From contig JAJFBF010000010.1 of assembly GCA_020697295.1 (NCBI GenBank), positions 78,182 to 142,181 of the forward strand: DNA of 64,000 nt. The letters run 5' to 3'. The stretch's first letter is position 1. Each line of letters opens with the position of its first letter. The stretch is from Moraxellaceae bacterium. Lineage in GTDB: Bacteria; Pseudomonadota; Gammaproteobacteria; Pseudomonadales; Moraxellaceae. The position numbers were made by a program, and so were the translations under genes. Shown here one piece after another: positions 56,562 through 64,000 of the stretch. The notes below the pieces were generated by a model. It was not told where the DNA came from. It did no database searches and was given only the letters and a program-made list of their open reading frames with translations.

Positions 56562-56599
56562 TGGCGCCTGCTTCGGCAATTCGCTGAGGGGGCGGCAGG

Positions 56600-56704
56600 T
56601 TAACTCGCTGCCTGCTGGCGCAACCGGTATTCGCGGAACGCGAAGCCGAGGGCGACGAATACGGCGAGCACTGCGATCCCGATACCGAAGGCCCTGGCCT
56701 TCAT
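56600..56704 (-). CDS. Small single-span membrane protein (34 residues)
   Basis: This short frame has a perfect ribosome-binding site AAGGAGG 5 bases before its ATG and ends with TAA. The peptide has a short basic N-terminus (MKAR), one hydrophobic helix (about residues 5-22, GIGIAVLAVFVALGFAF) and a charged tail (REYRLRQQAAS). N-in topology is expected. It lies 52 bp downstream of trmB on the same strand and is convergent with hemW. Family unknown. Pseudomonas has a larger DUF3392 membrane gene in this neighbourhood, not obviously related. Confidence 0.7.
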   Translation of the reverse strand: MKARAFGIGIAVLAVFVALGFAFREYRLRQQAAS

Positions 56705-56756
56705 GCTCGCCTCCTTTTTTCTTGTCCTGGTAGTTGTCCTGCGTGGCCGGGCGTTT

Positions 56757-57467
56757 CTACACCGCGCGGTAGAGCAGATCCCATACGCCGTGGCCCAGCT
56801 TCTGGCCGCGCTTCTCGAACTTGGTCAGCGGGCGATAGTCGGGTCGCTCGGCGTAGTGTCCCTTGCCGGCCATGTTCTCGTAGCCGGGCGCCGCCTCCAT
56901 ATGCTCCAGCATCCACTCTGCGTAATTTTCCCAGTCGGTGGCCATGTGGAACACGCCGCCCGTCCTGAGCTTGCGCCGGATGAGCGCGGCGTTTTCGGCA
57001 TTCACGAAGCGGCGCTTGTAGTGGCGCGCCTTCTGCCAGGGATCCGGAAAATACAGCTGCACGGTGTCGATGCTGCCGTCGGCGAAGCGCAGGTCCAGCA
57101 GCTCCAGCGCGTCCTCGTCCAGGATGCGGACATTGGAAATGTCACGCGTGCCGAGCTCGAAGCAGAGCTGGGCGACGCCCGGCTCGTGGATTTCGATGCC
57201 GATGAAGTCGCGCTCGGGCGCGGTCTGCGCCATCTCTGCCAGCGAATATCCCATGCCAAAACCGATTTCCACCGTCAGTGGCGCCTTGCGCCCGAAGACC
57301 TGAGGGGCATTGAACGGTTCGCGCGAGCGCGGCAACAGGTAGCGTGCGGAAAAATCCGCCATGCCCTGCTTTTGCGAGGTCGTGAACGGCGAGGAACGGC
57401 GCATGAAGGTCTGGATGCGGCGCATGAAAGGGGCGTCTTGGGGCTTCTCGTCGGTCATCGAAGGCAT
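56757..57467 (-). CDS. trmB: tRNA (guanine-N7)-methyltransferase TrmB
   Basis: TrmB makes 7-methylguanosine at position 46 of tRNAs. The 236-residue protein has VEIGFGMGYSLAEMA for SAM binding, FIGIEIHEPGVA, LYFPDPWQKARHYKRR as the tRNA/catalytic signature and the C-terminal TKFEKRGQKLGH. Two starts are possible, at 57467 and 57458; neither has a strong ribosome-binding site. Confidence 0.95.
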   Translation of the reverse strand: MPSMTDEKPQDAPFMRRIQTFMRRSSPFTTSQKQGMADFSARYLLPRSREPFNAPQVFGRKAPLTVEIGFGMGYSLAEMAQTAPERDFIGIEIHEPGVAQLCFELGTRDISNVRILDEDALELLDLRFADGSIDTVQLYFPDPWQKARHYKRRFVNAENAALIRRKLRTGGVFHMATDWENYAEWMLEHMEAAPGYENMAGKGHYAERPDYRPLTKFEKRGQKLGHGVWDLLYRAV

Positions 57468-57519
57468 CTGCGCGGAGGTGGTGGGTGGGCCGGACCGAGG
57501 CCCGACCTGCAGTGTCAGA

Positions 57520-58299
57520 TCAGAAGAACTTGCCTTCCAGCGGACTGGAGGCGGAGGCGTAGAGCTTCTTGTCCATGCGGCCTGCCAGGAAGGCTTCGCG
57601 GCCGGCCTCGACGGCCTTGCGCATGGCCGACGCCATGAGCACGGGATCTTTTGCCTTTGCGATGGCGGTGTTCATCAGTACGCCCTCGCAGCCGAGCTCC
57701 ATGGCCACCGCGGCATCGGAGGCCGTGCCCACACCGGCATCGACGATGATGGGCACGCGCGCCTGCTCGAGGATGATGCGCAGGTTATACGGATTCACGA
57801 TGCCGAGGCCGGAGCCGATGAGCGAGCCCAGGGGCATCACGGCGACGCAGCCCATTTCTTCGAGCCGCTTGGCCACGATGGGGTCGTCGGAGGTGTAGAC
57901 CATGACCTCGAAGCCTTCGGCCACGAGCGTCTCCGCGGCCTTCAGGGTCTCGGTGATGTTCGGGTACAGCGTCTTTTCATCACCCAGCACCTCGAGCTTC
58001 ACCAGGCGATGGTCATCGAGCAGTTCACGCGCGAGGCGGCAGGTGCGCACGGCGTCCTCCGCCGTGTAGCAGCCCGCCGTGTTGGGCAGGATGGTGAACC
58101 GCTCTGGCGGAATCACCTCGAGCAGGTTGGGCTCGCCCTTGTTCTGGCCGATGTTCGTCCGGCGCACGGCAACGGTGACGATTTCGGCGCCACTCATGTC
58201 GATGGCGGCTTTCGTCTCGGCGAGATCCTTGTACTTGCCGGTGCCGACCAGCAGGCGGGAGGAGTAGGTTTTTCCGGCAATCGTTAGCGTGTCAGCCAT
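57520..58299 (-). CDS. thiG: Thiazole synthase ThiG
   Basis: ThiG builds the thiazole phosphate ring of thiamine using sulfur carried by ThiS. The 259-residue barrel has [10 protein letters not shown], the Schiff-base lysine near [27 protein letters not shown] and [18 protein letters not shown]. It lies 132 bp downstream of thiS on the same strand. A REP-like half copy lies at 57488-57512 just after its end. Confidence 0.96.
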   Translation of the reverse strand: MADTLTIAGKTYSSRLLVGTGKYKDLAETKAAIDMSGAEIVTVAVRRTNIGQNKGEPNLLEVIPPERFTILPNTAGCYTAEDAVRTCRLARELLDDHRLVKLEVLGDEKTLYPNITETLKAAETLVAEGFEVMVYTSDDPIVAKRLEEMGCVAVMPLGSLIGSGLGIVNPYNLRIILEQARVPIIVDAGVGTASDAAVAMELGCEGVLMNTAIAKAKDPVLMASAMRKAVEAGREAFLAGRMDKKLYASASSPLEGKFF

Positions 58300-58431
58300 G
58301 GTGTGCCTCGTTGTGCCCCTGGAGCGGGCCTGGATCGGATATGCCGGGCGCCTCTGCGGTCACGGCGAATGAAGCGATTTGCTCTTGAAGGCGCGCCTGC
58401 CGGCGCTCCCTGGTGTATCAGCGTCTGGCGC

Positions 58432-58632
58432 TCAGCCGCCGCCGATGGCCTGCACGATCTCCACGCGATCGCCGGGCTGCAGGCAGATCGTGCCGTGCTG
58501 GCTGCGCGGCGCGATCTCGCCATTGAGCTCCACGGCGATCCGCTTGCCGGCGAGCTCCAGCTCGGCAATCAGTGCTGCCAGTGTCGCGCGCTCGGCGATG
58601 TCGCGGGGTTCCCCGTTCAGCTGGATCTGCAT
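58432..58632 (-). CDS. thiS: Sulfur carrier protein ThiS
   Basis: The 66-residue ubiquitin-like protein starts MQIQLNGEPRDIAE and ends in the required Gly-Gly (VEIVQAIGGG), whose C-terminus is thiocarboxylated to donate sulfur to ThiG. In this case a third glycine precedes the pair. Its ATG comes one base after the stop of the DUF423 gene (TGA-C-ATG), so it is translationally coupled to it. Confidence 0.94.
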   Translation of the reverse strand: MQIQLNGEPRDIAERATLAALIAELELAGKRIAVELNGEIAPRSQHGTICLQPGDRVEIVQAIGGG

Positions 58633-58633
58633 G

Positions 58634-59008
58634 TCAGTGTCCGATCTTCAGTGTGGCCCAGGCGAGCACGGCCCAGCCGGCGATGAAGGCGAGGCCGCCG
58701 ATCGGCGTGATGGCGCCGAACCAGCGCGGCGCACCCAGCGTCATCGCATAGAGGGAGCCCGAGAACACCACGATGCCGGCCTGCAGCAGCCAGCCAGCAG
58801 GTTTGACGCCCGTGAGTCCGGGCTGGTTCAGCAGGAGCAGGCCGAGGCCGAGCAGGCCCAGCGCATGCCAGGCATGGTATTGCACGCCAGTGTGCCACCA
58901 CGCGAGCTGCTCGGCGGAGACGCGGGCCTTGAGGCCATGCGCACCAAAGGCGCCGAGGAGGACGACCAGCATCAGGTTGAGGCTGCCGAGGAACACAAAA
59001 TTGGGCAT
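58634..59008 (-). CDS. DUF423 family membrane protein
   Basis: The 124-residue protein has four predicted membrane helices and the DUF423 marks: VLLGAFGAHGLK after the first helix, W-H-T-G-V-x-Y-H, and SGSLYAMTLGAP in the third helix. Function unknown. It lies between rpoH and thiS on the same strand and is separated from rpoH by a terminator. Confidence 0.88.
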   Translation of the reverse strand: MPNFVFLGSLNLMLVVLLGAFGAHGLKARVSAEQLAWWHTGVQYHAWHALGLLGLGLLLLNQPGLTGVKPAGWLLQAGIVVFSGSLYAMTLGAPRWFGAITPIGGLAFIAGWAVLAWATLKIGH

Positions 59009-59030
59009 GACGTTATCCGGGCGTTGGCGG

Positions 59031-59061
59031 CAAACAAAAACGCCGCACGATGGCGGCGTTA
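59031..59061 (-). terminator. Rho-independent terminator of rpoH
   Basis: On the minus strand AACGCCGC pairs with GCGGCGTT, followed by a T-rich stretch TTTTTGTTTG. It lies 25 bp after the rpoH stop. Confidence 0.8.
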
Positions 59062-59085
59062 GTGTAATGGCCGGCGGCGATCAAG

Positions 59086-59952
59086 TCAGGCGATGAGCGC
59101 GCCCTTGATCTTCTCCATGGCGTTCTTTTCCAGCTGCCGGATGCGCTCGGCCGACACGCCGTATTCGGCGGCCAGTTCATGCAGCGTGGGCTTCTCTTCC
59201 GCCAGCCAGCGGCGCGTCAGGATGTCCTTGCTGCGGGCGTCAAGGCGCTCCATGGCGGCCATCAGGCGCTCCGTGGAATCAGCCTCCCAGTCAGCCTCTT
59301 CGAGCTGCACGGCGGGATCGTAGCGGTTGTCCTCGAGGTAGTAGACCGGGGCCTGGCCGGCACGGTCCTCGTCCTCGTCGGGCGAGGCGTCGAAGGAGGC
59401 ATCGTAGGCGTAGAGGCGGCCTTCCATCTCCAGCACCTGGTCGGGTGTCACCTTCAGGTCGGTGGCGATACTCTCGGCCTCGGCCAGCGAAAGGCGGCCG
59501 CTACCCTTCTTCTTGCTGCGCAGGTTGAAGAACAGCTTGCGCTGGGCCTTGGTCGTGGCGACCTTCACGATGCGCCAGTTACGGATCACATATTCGTGGA
59601 TTTCGGCTTTGATCCAGTGCACGGCGAAGGACACCAGACGCACGCCCATGCGCGGGTCGAAACGCTTGACTGCCTTCATCAGGCCGACGTTGCCTTCCTG
59701 GATCAGGTCCGCCTGCGGCAGGCCGTAGCCAGAGTAACTTTTGGCAATGTGCACCACGAAGCGCAGGTGCGACAGCACGAGCTGGCGCGCGGCATCCACG
59801 TCCTCTTCGGTGAAATAGCGCTCGGCGAGCGCGCGCTCCTCCTCCGCGGACAGCACAGGAATGCTGTTCACGGTCGTCATGTAGGAGCCCAGGTTGACAC
59901 CCGGCACTGCCGGCATTGACAGGGCAACGGGTACCAGCGAGGTGTTCGTCAT
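59086..59952 (-). CDS. rpoH: Heat-shock sigma factor RpoH (sigma-32)
   Basis: The 288-residue sigma-70-family protein directs heat-shock gene transcription. Region 2 has [39 protein letters not shown] and [23 protein letters not shown]; the RpoH-box sequence QRKLFFNLR follows, and region 4.2 ends with [22 protein letters not shown] lies 7 bases before the ATG at 59952; an upstream in-frame ATG at 59991 lies inside the promoter region. A CIRCE-like element spans the promoter, so control by HrcA is likely in addition to protein-level control. Confidence 0.96.
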   Translation of the reverse strand: MTNTSLVPVALSMPAVPGVNLGSYMTTVNSIPVLSAEEERALAERYFTEEDVDAARQLVLSHLRFVVHIAKSYSGYGLPQADLIQEGNVGLMKAVKRFDPRMGVRLVSFAVHWIKAEIHEYVIRNWRIVKVATTKAQRKLFFNLRSKKKGSGRLSLAEAESIATDLKVTPDQVLEMEGRLYAYDASFDASPDEDEDRAGQAPVYYLEDNRYDPAVQLEEADWEADSTERLMAAMERLDARSKDILTRRWLAEEKPTLHELAAEYGVSAERIRQLEKNAMEKIKGALIA

Positions 59953-59989
59953 GGCCAACTCCTCAGGATTGGTCTGGTTCATAAAAACC

Positions 59990-60019
59990 ATATTAGCACC
60001 CGAAATAGTCGAGTGCTAA
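59990..60019 (-). promoter_or_regulatory. Candidate rpoH promoter
   Basis: On the minus strand -35 TTAGCA (60014-60019) and -10 TAATAT (59990-59995) are 18 bp apart. The CIRCE-like arms coincide with both hexamers, so a repressor bound there would exclude RNA polymerase. Confidence 0.5.
59993..60019. promoter_or_regulatory. CIRCE-like HrcA operator
   Basis: TTAGCACCC-N9-GAGTGCTAA differs at one base from the CIRCE consensus TTAGCACTC-N9-GAGTGCTAA, with exactly the right 9-bp spacer. CIRCE is bound by the repressor HrcA and usually sits before groESL or dnaK. Here it lies 41 bp before the rpoH ATG. Confidence 0.8.
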
Positions 60020-60036
60020 TTGGTATCCTACCAATT
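60018..60036. promoter_or_regulatory. Second palindrome beside the CIRCE-like site
   Basis: AATTGGTA-TCC-TACCAATT is a perfect 8-bp inverted repeat directly upstream of the rpoH -35 and overlaps the CIRCE-like site by 2 bp. It could be the site of another regulator or part of an extended HrcA site. Confidence 0.5.
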
Positions 60037-60085
60037 TACTAGGGATTGGGCGGCTCACTGGAATTGGCTGGGAGGCCTGGCGGGT

Positions 60086-61033
60086 TCACGGCGCCACGGC
60101 ACGCTGATGACGGCCTACGGCCAGCCAGGCGCCCAGGATGCCGAGTAGCGAACTCAGCCCGAGCAAGCCGGCGAATTCTGCCAGGCCCGGCCCCTGGAGC
60201 TGGAAGGGGCTCTGGTATAGCGACGCCAGGGCCTGCACCGGGGAATCCAGCCAGATAAAAAAGGCGGCGACCGCGATACAGGCCAGCGCCCCGCCCAGCA
60301 GGCCCGTCCAGAGGCCGCTGTACAGGAAGGGGCGTCGCACGAAGGCATCCGTTGCACCCAGCAGGGAGAGGATGCGGACCTCGTCCTTGCGAGCCTCGAT
60401 TTCGAGGCGGATGGTATTGCCGATCACCAGCAGCACCGTGGCGCCCAATGCGCCCGCCAGTGCCCAGAGCAGGCGCTGGCCGAGCTCGAGGATGGCGGCC
60501 AGGCGCTGTACCCATGCCAGGTCGATATCCGCGGCATCCACCTCGGGCAGGGCGGCCAGGCTGTCACGCAGCCGCTCGACGCCCGCTGGATCGATGGCCG
60601 CAGGGGTTACCACGATCACGGCCGGGAGCGGGTTGCTGTCCAGCAGGTCCAGCACGCCGCCATATCCGGACAGCGAGCGGAACTCCTCCAGGGCCTGGGC
60701 AGAGGTGATCAGGCGCGCGTCGGACACGTCGGTGCGAATGCCCAGTTCGGTGCGGAGGGCCTGCTGGCGCTCGGCCGGCAGCCCCTGGTGCAAATAAAGC
60801 GATATCTGGGCCTGCCCGCCCCAGCCGGTAGTCAGCTGCTGGGCATTCCCCAGCAGGAGATAGAGAGAAGAGGGGAGGGAGAGCGCCAGGGCTACCACCA
60901 GCAGCGTCATCAGCGTGGAGAGTGGCGTGCTGGCAAGCCGCCTCAGGCTGGCCTTCGCCTCGCGGGCGTGATGTTCACGCCAGTGGGTGAGGCGGCTGCC
61001 GGCGCTCTGCCGGGATTTCTGTGCGCCACTCAT
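60086..61033 (-). CDS. ftsX: Cell-division protein FtsX
   Basis: FtsX is the membrane partner of FtsE; the complex controls murein hydrolases at the septum. The 315-residue protein has a cytosolic basic N-terminus, a first membrane helix (about 39-62), a periplasmic domain (about 65-180), and three C-terminal helices. LEIEARKDEVRILSLLGAT before the third helix is the FtsX coupling signature. Its ATG overlaps the ftsE stop by 4 bases (ATGA). Confidence 0.95.
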   Translation of the reverse strand: MSGAQKSRQSAGSRLTHWREHHAREAKASLRRLASTPLSTLMTLLVVALALSLPSSLYLLLGNAQQLTTGWGGQAQISLYLHQGLPAERQQALRTELGIRTDVSDARLITSAQALEEFRSLSGYGGVLDLLDSNPLPAVIVVTPAAIDPAGVERLRDSLAALPEVDAADIDLAWVQRLAAILELGQRLLWALAGALGATVLLVIGNTIRLEIEARKDEVRILSLLGATDAFVRRPFLYSGLWTGLLGGALACIAVAAFFIWLDSPVQALASLYQSPFQLQGPGLAEFAGLLGLSSLLGILGAWLAVGRHQRAVAP

Positions 61034-61692
61034 GCCACGTCTCCTACCAGGCGACCGTCGCGCAGCGTTAGCAGGCGATGGCGGTAGCGGGCCACGAGGG
61101 GCAGGTCGTGGGTGGCGATCAGGATGCTGACGCCCACGGAAGACAGTTCCTCGAAGATGTTCATGACGCTGGTGGCAAGGTCGGGGTCGAGGTTGCCGGT
61201 GGGCTCGTCGGCCAGCAGCAGCAGGGGCTTGCTGACCACGGCGCGGGCGATGCCGACGCGCTGCTGCTCGCCACCCGAGAGGGCCGGCGGCAGGGACTTG
61301 CTGCGGTGGGCGAGCCCGACCATGTCGAGTGCGGCATGCACGCGGCGCGGAATGTCGCGGCGGTCCATGCCGTTGATGATCAGCGGCAGGGCAACGTTGT
61401 CGAAGATGCTGCGGTCATCGAGCAGGTTGTGGTCCTGGAAGACCATGCCGATCTGGCGGCGGGCATAGGCCACGGCGCGGCCCTTGAGCTTGCCGTAGTC
61501 GTTGCCGTTGACCTCGACGCGCCCGCTCGAGGCGCGTTCGATGAGCAGGATGAGCTTGAGCAGGGTGGACTTGCCCGCGCCGGAGTGGCCGGTGAGGAAG
61601 GCCATCTCGCCGGTGCCGAGGGTGAAGCTCACCTCTTTCAGCGCGTCCATCCCGGGCGCGTAGCTCTTGCTGACCCTGTCGAAAACGATCAT
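61030..61692 (-). CDS. ftsE: Cell-division ATP-binding protein FtsE
   Basis: The 220-residue ABC ATPase has Walker A TGHSGAGKSTLLKL, a Q-loop in GMVFQDHNLL, the ABC signature LSGGEQQRVGIAR, Walker B LLLADEPTGNLDP and the switch His in IATHDLPLV. It sits 3 bp downstream of ftsY and overlaps ftsX, the conserved ftsYEX order. Confidence 0.97.
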   Translation of the reverse strand: MIVFDRVSKSYAPGMDALKEVSFTLGTGEMAFLTGHSGAGKSTLLKLILLIERASSGRVEVNGNDYGKLKGRAVAYARRQIGMVFQDHNLLDDRSIFDNVALPLIINGMDRRDIPRRVHAALDMVGLAHRSKSLPPALSGGEQQRVGIARAVVSKPLLLLADEPTGNLDPDLATSVMNIFEELSSVGVSILIATHDLPLVARYRHRLLTLRDGRLVGDVA

Positions 61693-61695
61693 GGC

Positions 61696-62643
61696 TTATT
61701 TTTCGTCGTCGAAGAGGGCGGACACGAAGTCCTGGGCCTTGAACGGGCGCAGGTCGTCGATCTTCTCGCCGACACCGATGTAGCGGATGGGCACATTGCT
61801 GCGCGCCGCGATGTTGAAGAGCATGCCGCCCTTGGCGGTGCCATCGAGCTTGGTCACGGTGACACCGGTGAGCCCCAGCGCCTGGTCGAACTCCTGCACC
61901 TGGGCGAGGGCGTTCTGGCCGGTGCCGGCGTCTACCACCAGCATGATTTCGTGCGGAGCGGTGGGGTCGATCTTCTTGATGACGCGCAACACCTTCTTCA
62001 TTTCTTCCATGAGGTTGGTCTTGGTGTGCAGGCGGCCGGCGGTGTCGGCGATGAGCACGTCGATACCCTTGGCCTTCGCCGATGTCAGGGCGTCGAAGAT
62101 GACCGAGGCGGAGTCGGCGTTGCTGCCCTGGGCGATCACGGGCACGTCGTTGCGCTCGCCCCAGATGAAAAGCTGCTCCACCGCGGCGGCGCGGAAAGTG
62201 TCGCCGGCGGCGAGCATCACGCTGTGGCCGTCCTTCTGGAAACGCTTGGCGAGCTTGCCGATGGTGGTGGTCTTGCCGACGCCGTTGACGCCCACCATGA
62301 GGATCACGAACGGCTTCTTTGTCGTGTCGATAACCAAGGGCGCGACATGCGGCTCGAGCAGCTCGGCCAGCTCCTTCTGCAGGGCCTTGTAGAGGGCGTT
62401 GGAATGGGTGAGTTCGGCGCGCTCGACCTGACCGGTGAGCTTGTCCAGGATGCGGCGGGTGGCATCGACGCCGATGTCCGCGACCAGCATCTGGGTCTCG
62501 ATGTCTTCGAGGAGCTCGTCATCGATCTCCTTGCCGCCGATGAGCAGCGTGGCCATGCCGTTGCTGAACGAGCTGCGGGTGCGCGACAGGCCCGCTTTCA
62601 TGCGGCTGAGGAAACTGGATTCGGTGGATTCTTGGTCGGACAT
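61696..62643 (-). CDS. ftsY: Signal recognition particle receptor FtsY
   Basis: FtsY docks ribosome-SRP complexes at the membrane. The 315-residue protein has the N and G domains: GVNGVGKTTTIGKLA (G1), DTFRAAAVEQL, DTAGRLHTK (G3) and TKLDGTAKGG (G4). The acidic A domain of E. coli FtsY is almost missing (about 15 residues precede the N domain), as in many bacteria. It is divergent from the M16 peptidase gene. Confidence 0.97.
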   Translation of the reverse strand: MSDQESTESSFLSRMKAGLSRTRSSFSNGMATLLIGGKEIDDELLEDIETQMLVADIGVDATRRILDKLTGQVERAELTHSNALYKALQKELAELLEPHVAPLVIDTTKKPFVILMVGVNGVGKTTTIGKLAKRFQKDGHSVMLAAGDTFRAAAVEQLFIWGERNDVPVIAQGSNADSASVIFDALTSAKAKGIDVLIADTAGRLHTKTNLMEEMKKVLRVIKKIDPTAPHEIMLVVDAGTGQNALAQVQEFDQALGLTGVTVTKLDGTAKGGMLFNIAARSNVPIRYIGVGEKIDDLRPFKAQDFVSALFDDEK

Positions 62644-62783
62644 GGGGACAGCGGACTCGGGCCGGACGGCCTATGCAGGGACTTTGCAGGATGGGCTATG
62701 CTACCAGCCCTTTCGGCCCGTCTGAACCGTTTGGCGGGCCGCGGACCGTATTGCCTTTGTCCCTTGCCGGACCCGGAGCCTCA

Positions 62784-64000
62784 ATGCCCCGCAGTCTCTC
62801 CTTGCGTCCGCTCTTGCTGGCCTGCGCACTGCTCGCCTCGCCTTGCGCCCTTGGCGCCGAGGCGGCCCTCACTTCCGAGTTCACGCTCGACAACGGCCTC
62901 AAGGTCGTCGTGCGCGAGGACCATCGCGCGCCGGCCCTGGTGGTCCAGGTCTGGTACCGCATCGGCTCGGCGTACGAACCGTCCGGCCTGACCGGCATGT
63001 CCCATGCCCTCGAGCACATGATGTTCAAGGGCACGCAGAAAGTGCCCTCCGGCGAGTTCTCCCGCATCGTCGCGCTCTATGGTGGCGAGGACAACGCCTT
63101 CACCACCGACGACTACACGGCGTATTACCAGGTCTATACCGCCGACAAGCTGCCTCTGGCGCTGGAGCTGGAGGCCGATCGCATGACCGGCCTCGTGCTG
63201 AAACCCGACGAGGTCGCCCAGGAAATCCGCGTGGTCATGGAGGAGCGCCGTCTGCGCACCGACGACAACCCGCAGTCGCTCGCCATGGAGCGCTTCCTGA
63301 CCCTGGCCTGGCTTACCAGCCCGAGCCGAGTTCCGACCATCGGCTGGATGGCCGACCTCGAGAACATGAAGCTGGAAGACCTGCGGCGCTGGTACGAAAC
63401 CTGGTACACGCCCAACAACGCCACCCTTGTGGTGGCGGGCGATGTCGATCCCCAGGCCGTGCGCCAGTACGCAGAGCGCTTCTTCGGCACGATTCCGGCA
63501 CGGCCCCTGCCGGCGGTGCGCCCGCCGCGCGAACTGCCCGAGCCGGGCGAACGCCTGCTGAAGCTCAGCTTGCCCGGCAAGGTGCCGGCACTTTACGTCG
63601 GCTATAACCTGCCTTCCCTCAAGACCGGTCAGCCGGGCGAGGCCGAGGCGCTGCGCATGCTGGCCGGCGTGCTCGACGAGGGCATCAGCGCCCGCCTCGA
63701 GACGCGCCTCGTGCGTGAGCAGCAGGTCGCGGCCGCCATCGCCTCCGGCTACGACGCCTTCACGCGCGGCGACTCCATGCTGATGGTGCGCGCCGTGCCC
63801 GCACCCGGCCGCACCCTGGAGGAGTTGCAGGCGGCCCTGTTCGCCGAAATCGAGAAACTGAAGACGGAAGCGATCGAGGAGGACGAGCTCAAGCGCGTCT
63901 ACGCGGGCTATGTCTCGGCGGATGTCTTCGAGCGCGATTCGGTGCGCGAGCAGGCCTCCACCATCGGCCAGCTCGAGAGCGTCGGCTACTCGTGGCGGCT
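62784..64000 (+). CDS. M16 family zinc peptidase, exported (partial, runs off the window)
   Basis: From the ATG at 62784 the frame stays open for 405 codons to the window end. A signal peptide (about 1-25, ALG-AEA) is followed by the M16 domain: ALTSEFTLDNGLKVVVRED, the inverted zinc motif HALEH (H-x-x-E-H), the downstream glutamate region VVMEERRLRTDDNP, and then the second, inactive-type M16 domain with WYTPNNATLVVAGDVDP. GGAG lies just before the start. In Pseudomonas two M16 genes follow ftsY divergently; the second would lie beyond the window. The role is probably periplasmic proteolysis, substrate unknown. Confidence 0.92.
   Translation, partial: MPRSLSLRPLLLACALLASPCALGAEAALTSEFTLDNGLKVVVREDHRAPALVVQVWYRIGSAYEPSGLTGMSHALEHMMFKGTQKVPSGEFSRIVALYGGEDNAFTTDDYTAYYQVYTADKLPLALELEADRMTGLVLKPDEVAQEIRVVMEERRLRTDDNPQSLAMERFLTLAWLTSPSRVPTIGWMADLENMKLEDLRRWYETWYTPNNATLVVAGDVDPQAVRQYAERFFGTIPARPLPAVRPPRELPEPGERLLKLSLPGKVPALYVGYNLPSLKTGQPGEAEALRMLAGVLDEGISARLETRLVREQQVAAAIASGYDAFTRGDSMLMVRAVPAPGRTLEELQAALFAEIEKLKTEAIEEDELKRVYAGYVSADVFERDSVREQASTIGQLESVGYSWR

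Noticed and set aside
61078..62991. 637-codon + strand frame across ftsE and ftsY
   Set aside because: It crosses two well-identified genes and the start of the M16 gene on other frames; composition is that of a shadow.

Overview
The window is high-GC (roughly two thirds G+C by eye), densely coded chromosomal DNA from a gammaproteobacterium. Gene order matches several Pseudomonas neighbourhoods joined end to end: phoR/phoB, ubiA/ubiC, rubredoxin/rubredoxin reductase, recG/oxyR; then ridA, spoT, rpoZ, gmk, yicC, rph, pyrE/exonuclease III; then gshB, tonB-like, yqgE, ruvX, pyrB/pyrC'; then pilU/pilT, yggS, proC, yggT, yggU, metX/metW, rdgB, hemW, trmB, thiG/thiS, rpoH, ftsX/ftsE/ftsY and an M16 peptidase. 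Details differ from Pseudomonas: an intact exonuclease III where Crc would sit, no pyrR, a dispersed palindromic repeat family, and a CIRCE-like site at rpoH. This suggests a relative outside Pseudomonas (for example a Nevskiales/Solimonadaceae- or Alcanivorax-like lineage), but no rRNA or tRNA is present to settle it.

Layout: 0-5 kb holds a small hydrolase, an AlkK-like acyl-CoA ligase and the phosphate two-component system PhoB/PhoR, with two identical PHO-box-like sites 33 bp apart before phoB. 5-13 kb holds a secreted protein of unknown function, ubiquinone genes ubiC/ubiA, a broken rubredoxin gene beside an intact rubredoxin reductase, a heptanucleotide tandem repeat, FadE and an SCP2-like protein. 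13-21 kb holds the oxyR-recG pair, an epimerase, an SbtA-type permease and a 744-residue exported protein built from duplicated modules. 21-31 kb is the core block yicC-gmk-rpoZ-spoT-doxX-ridA with rph, a TonB-type protein, gshB and the divergent pyrE/xthA pair. 31-44 kb holds two methyltransferases (one beside gshB, one after xthA), an SDR/ketopantoate-reductase divergent pair with a perfect palindromic operator, yqgE, a roughly 200-bp structured intergenic element, ruvX, pyrB with a catalytically dead dihydroorotase, a 2'-5' RNA ligase, a MASE1-CHASE hybrid kinase, a radical SAM protein and a TauE exporter. 44-64 kb holds pilU, a pilT broken by a 4-bp tandem duplication, the yggS-proC-yggT-yggU cluster, a dynamin-like GTPase, metXW, rdgB, an EVE protein, hemW, a 34-residue membrane peptide, trmB, thiG/thiS, rpoH, ftsEX, ftsY and the start of an M16 peptidase.

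Most of the window is ordinary core metabolism and cell biology. No CRISPR array, prophage, complete insertion sequence, tRNA or recognisable defence island was seen. The most interesting material is regulatory or structural: the CIRCE-like site and adjacent palindrome at rpoH, the double PHO box, the divergent operator at 33.7 kb, the branched element at 35.4-35.6 kb, a small MITE-like hairpin, the GTCGGGCTTCAGCCCGAC repeat family, and two damaged genes (rubredoxin and pilT).
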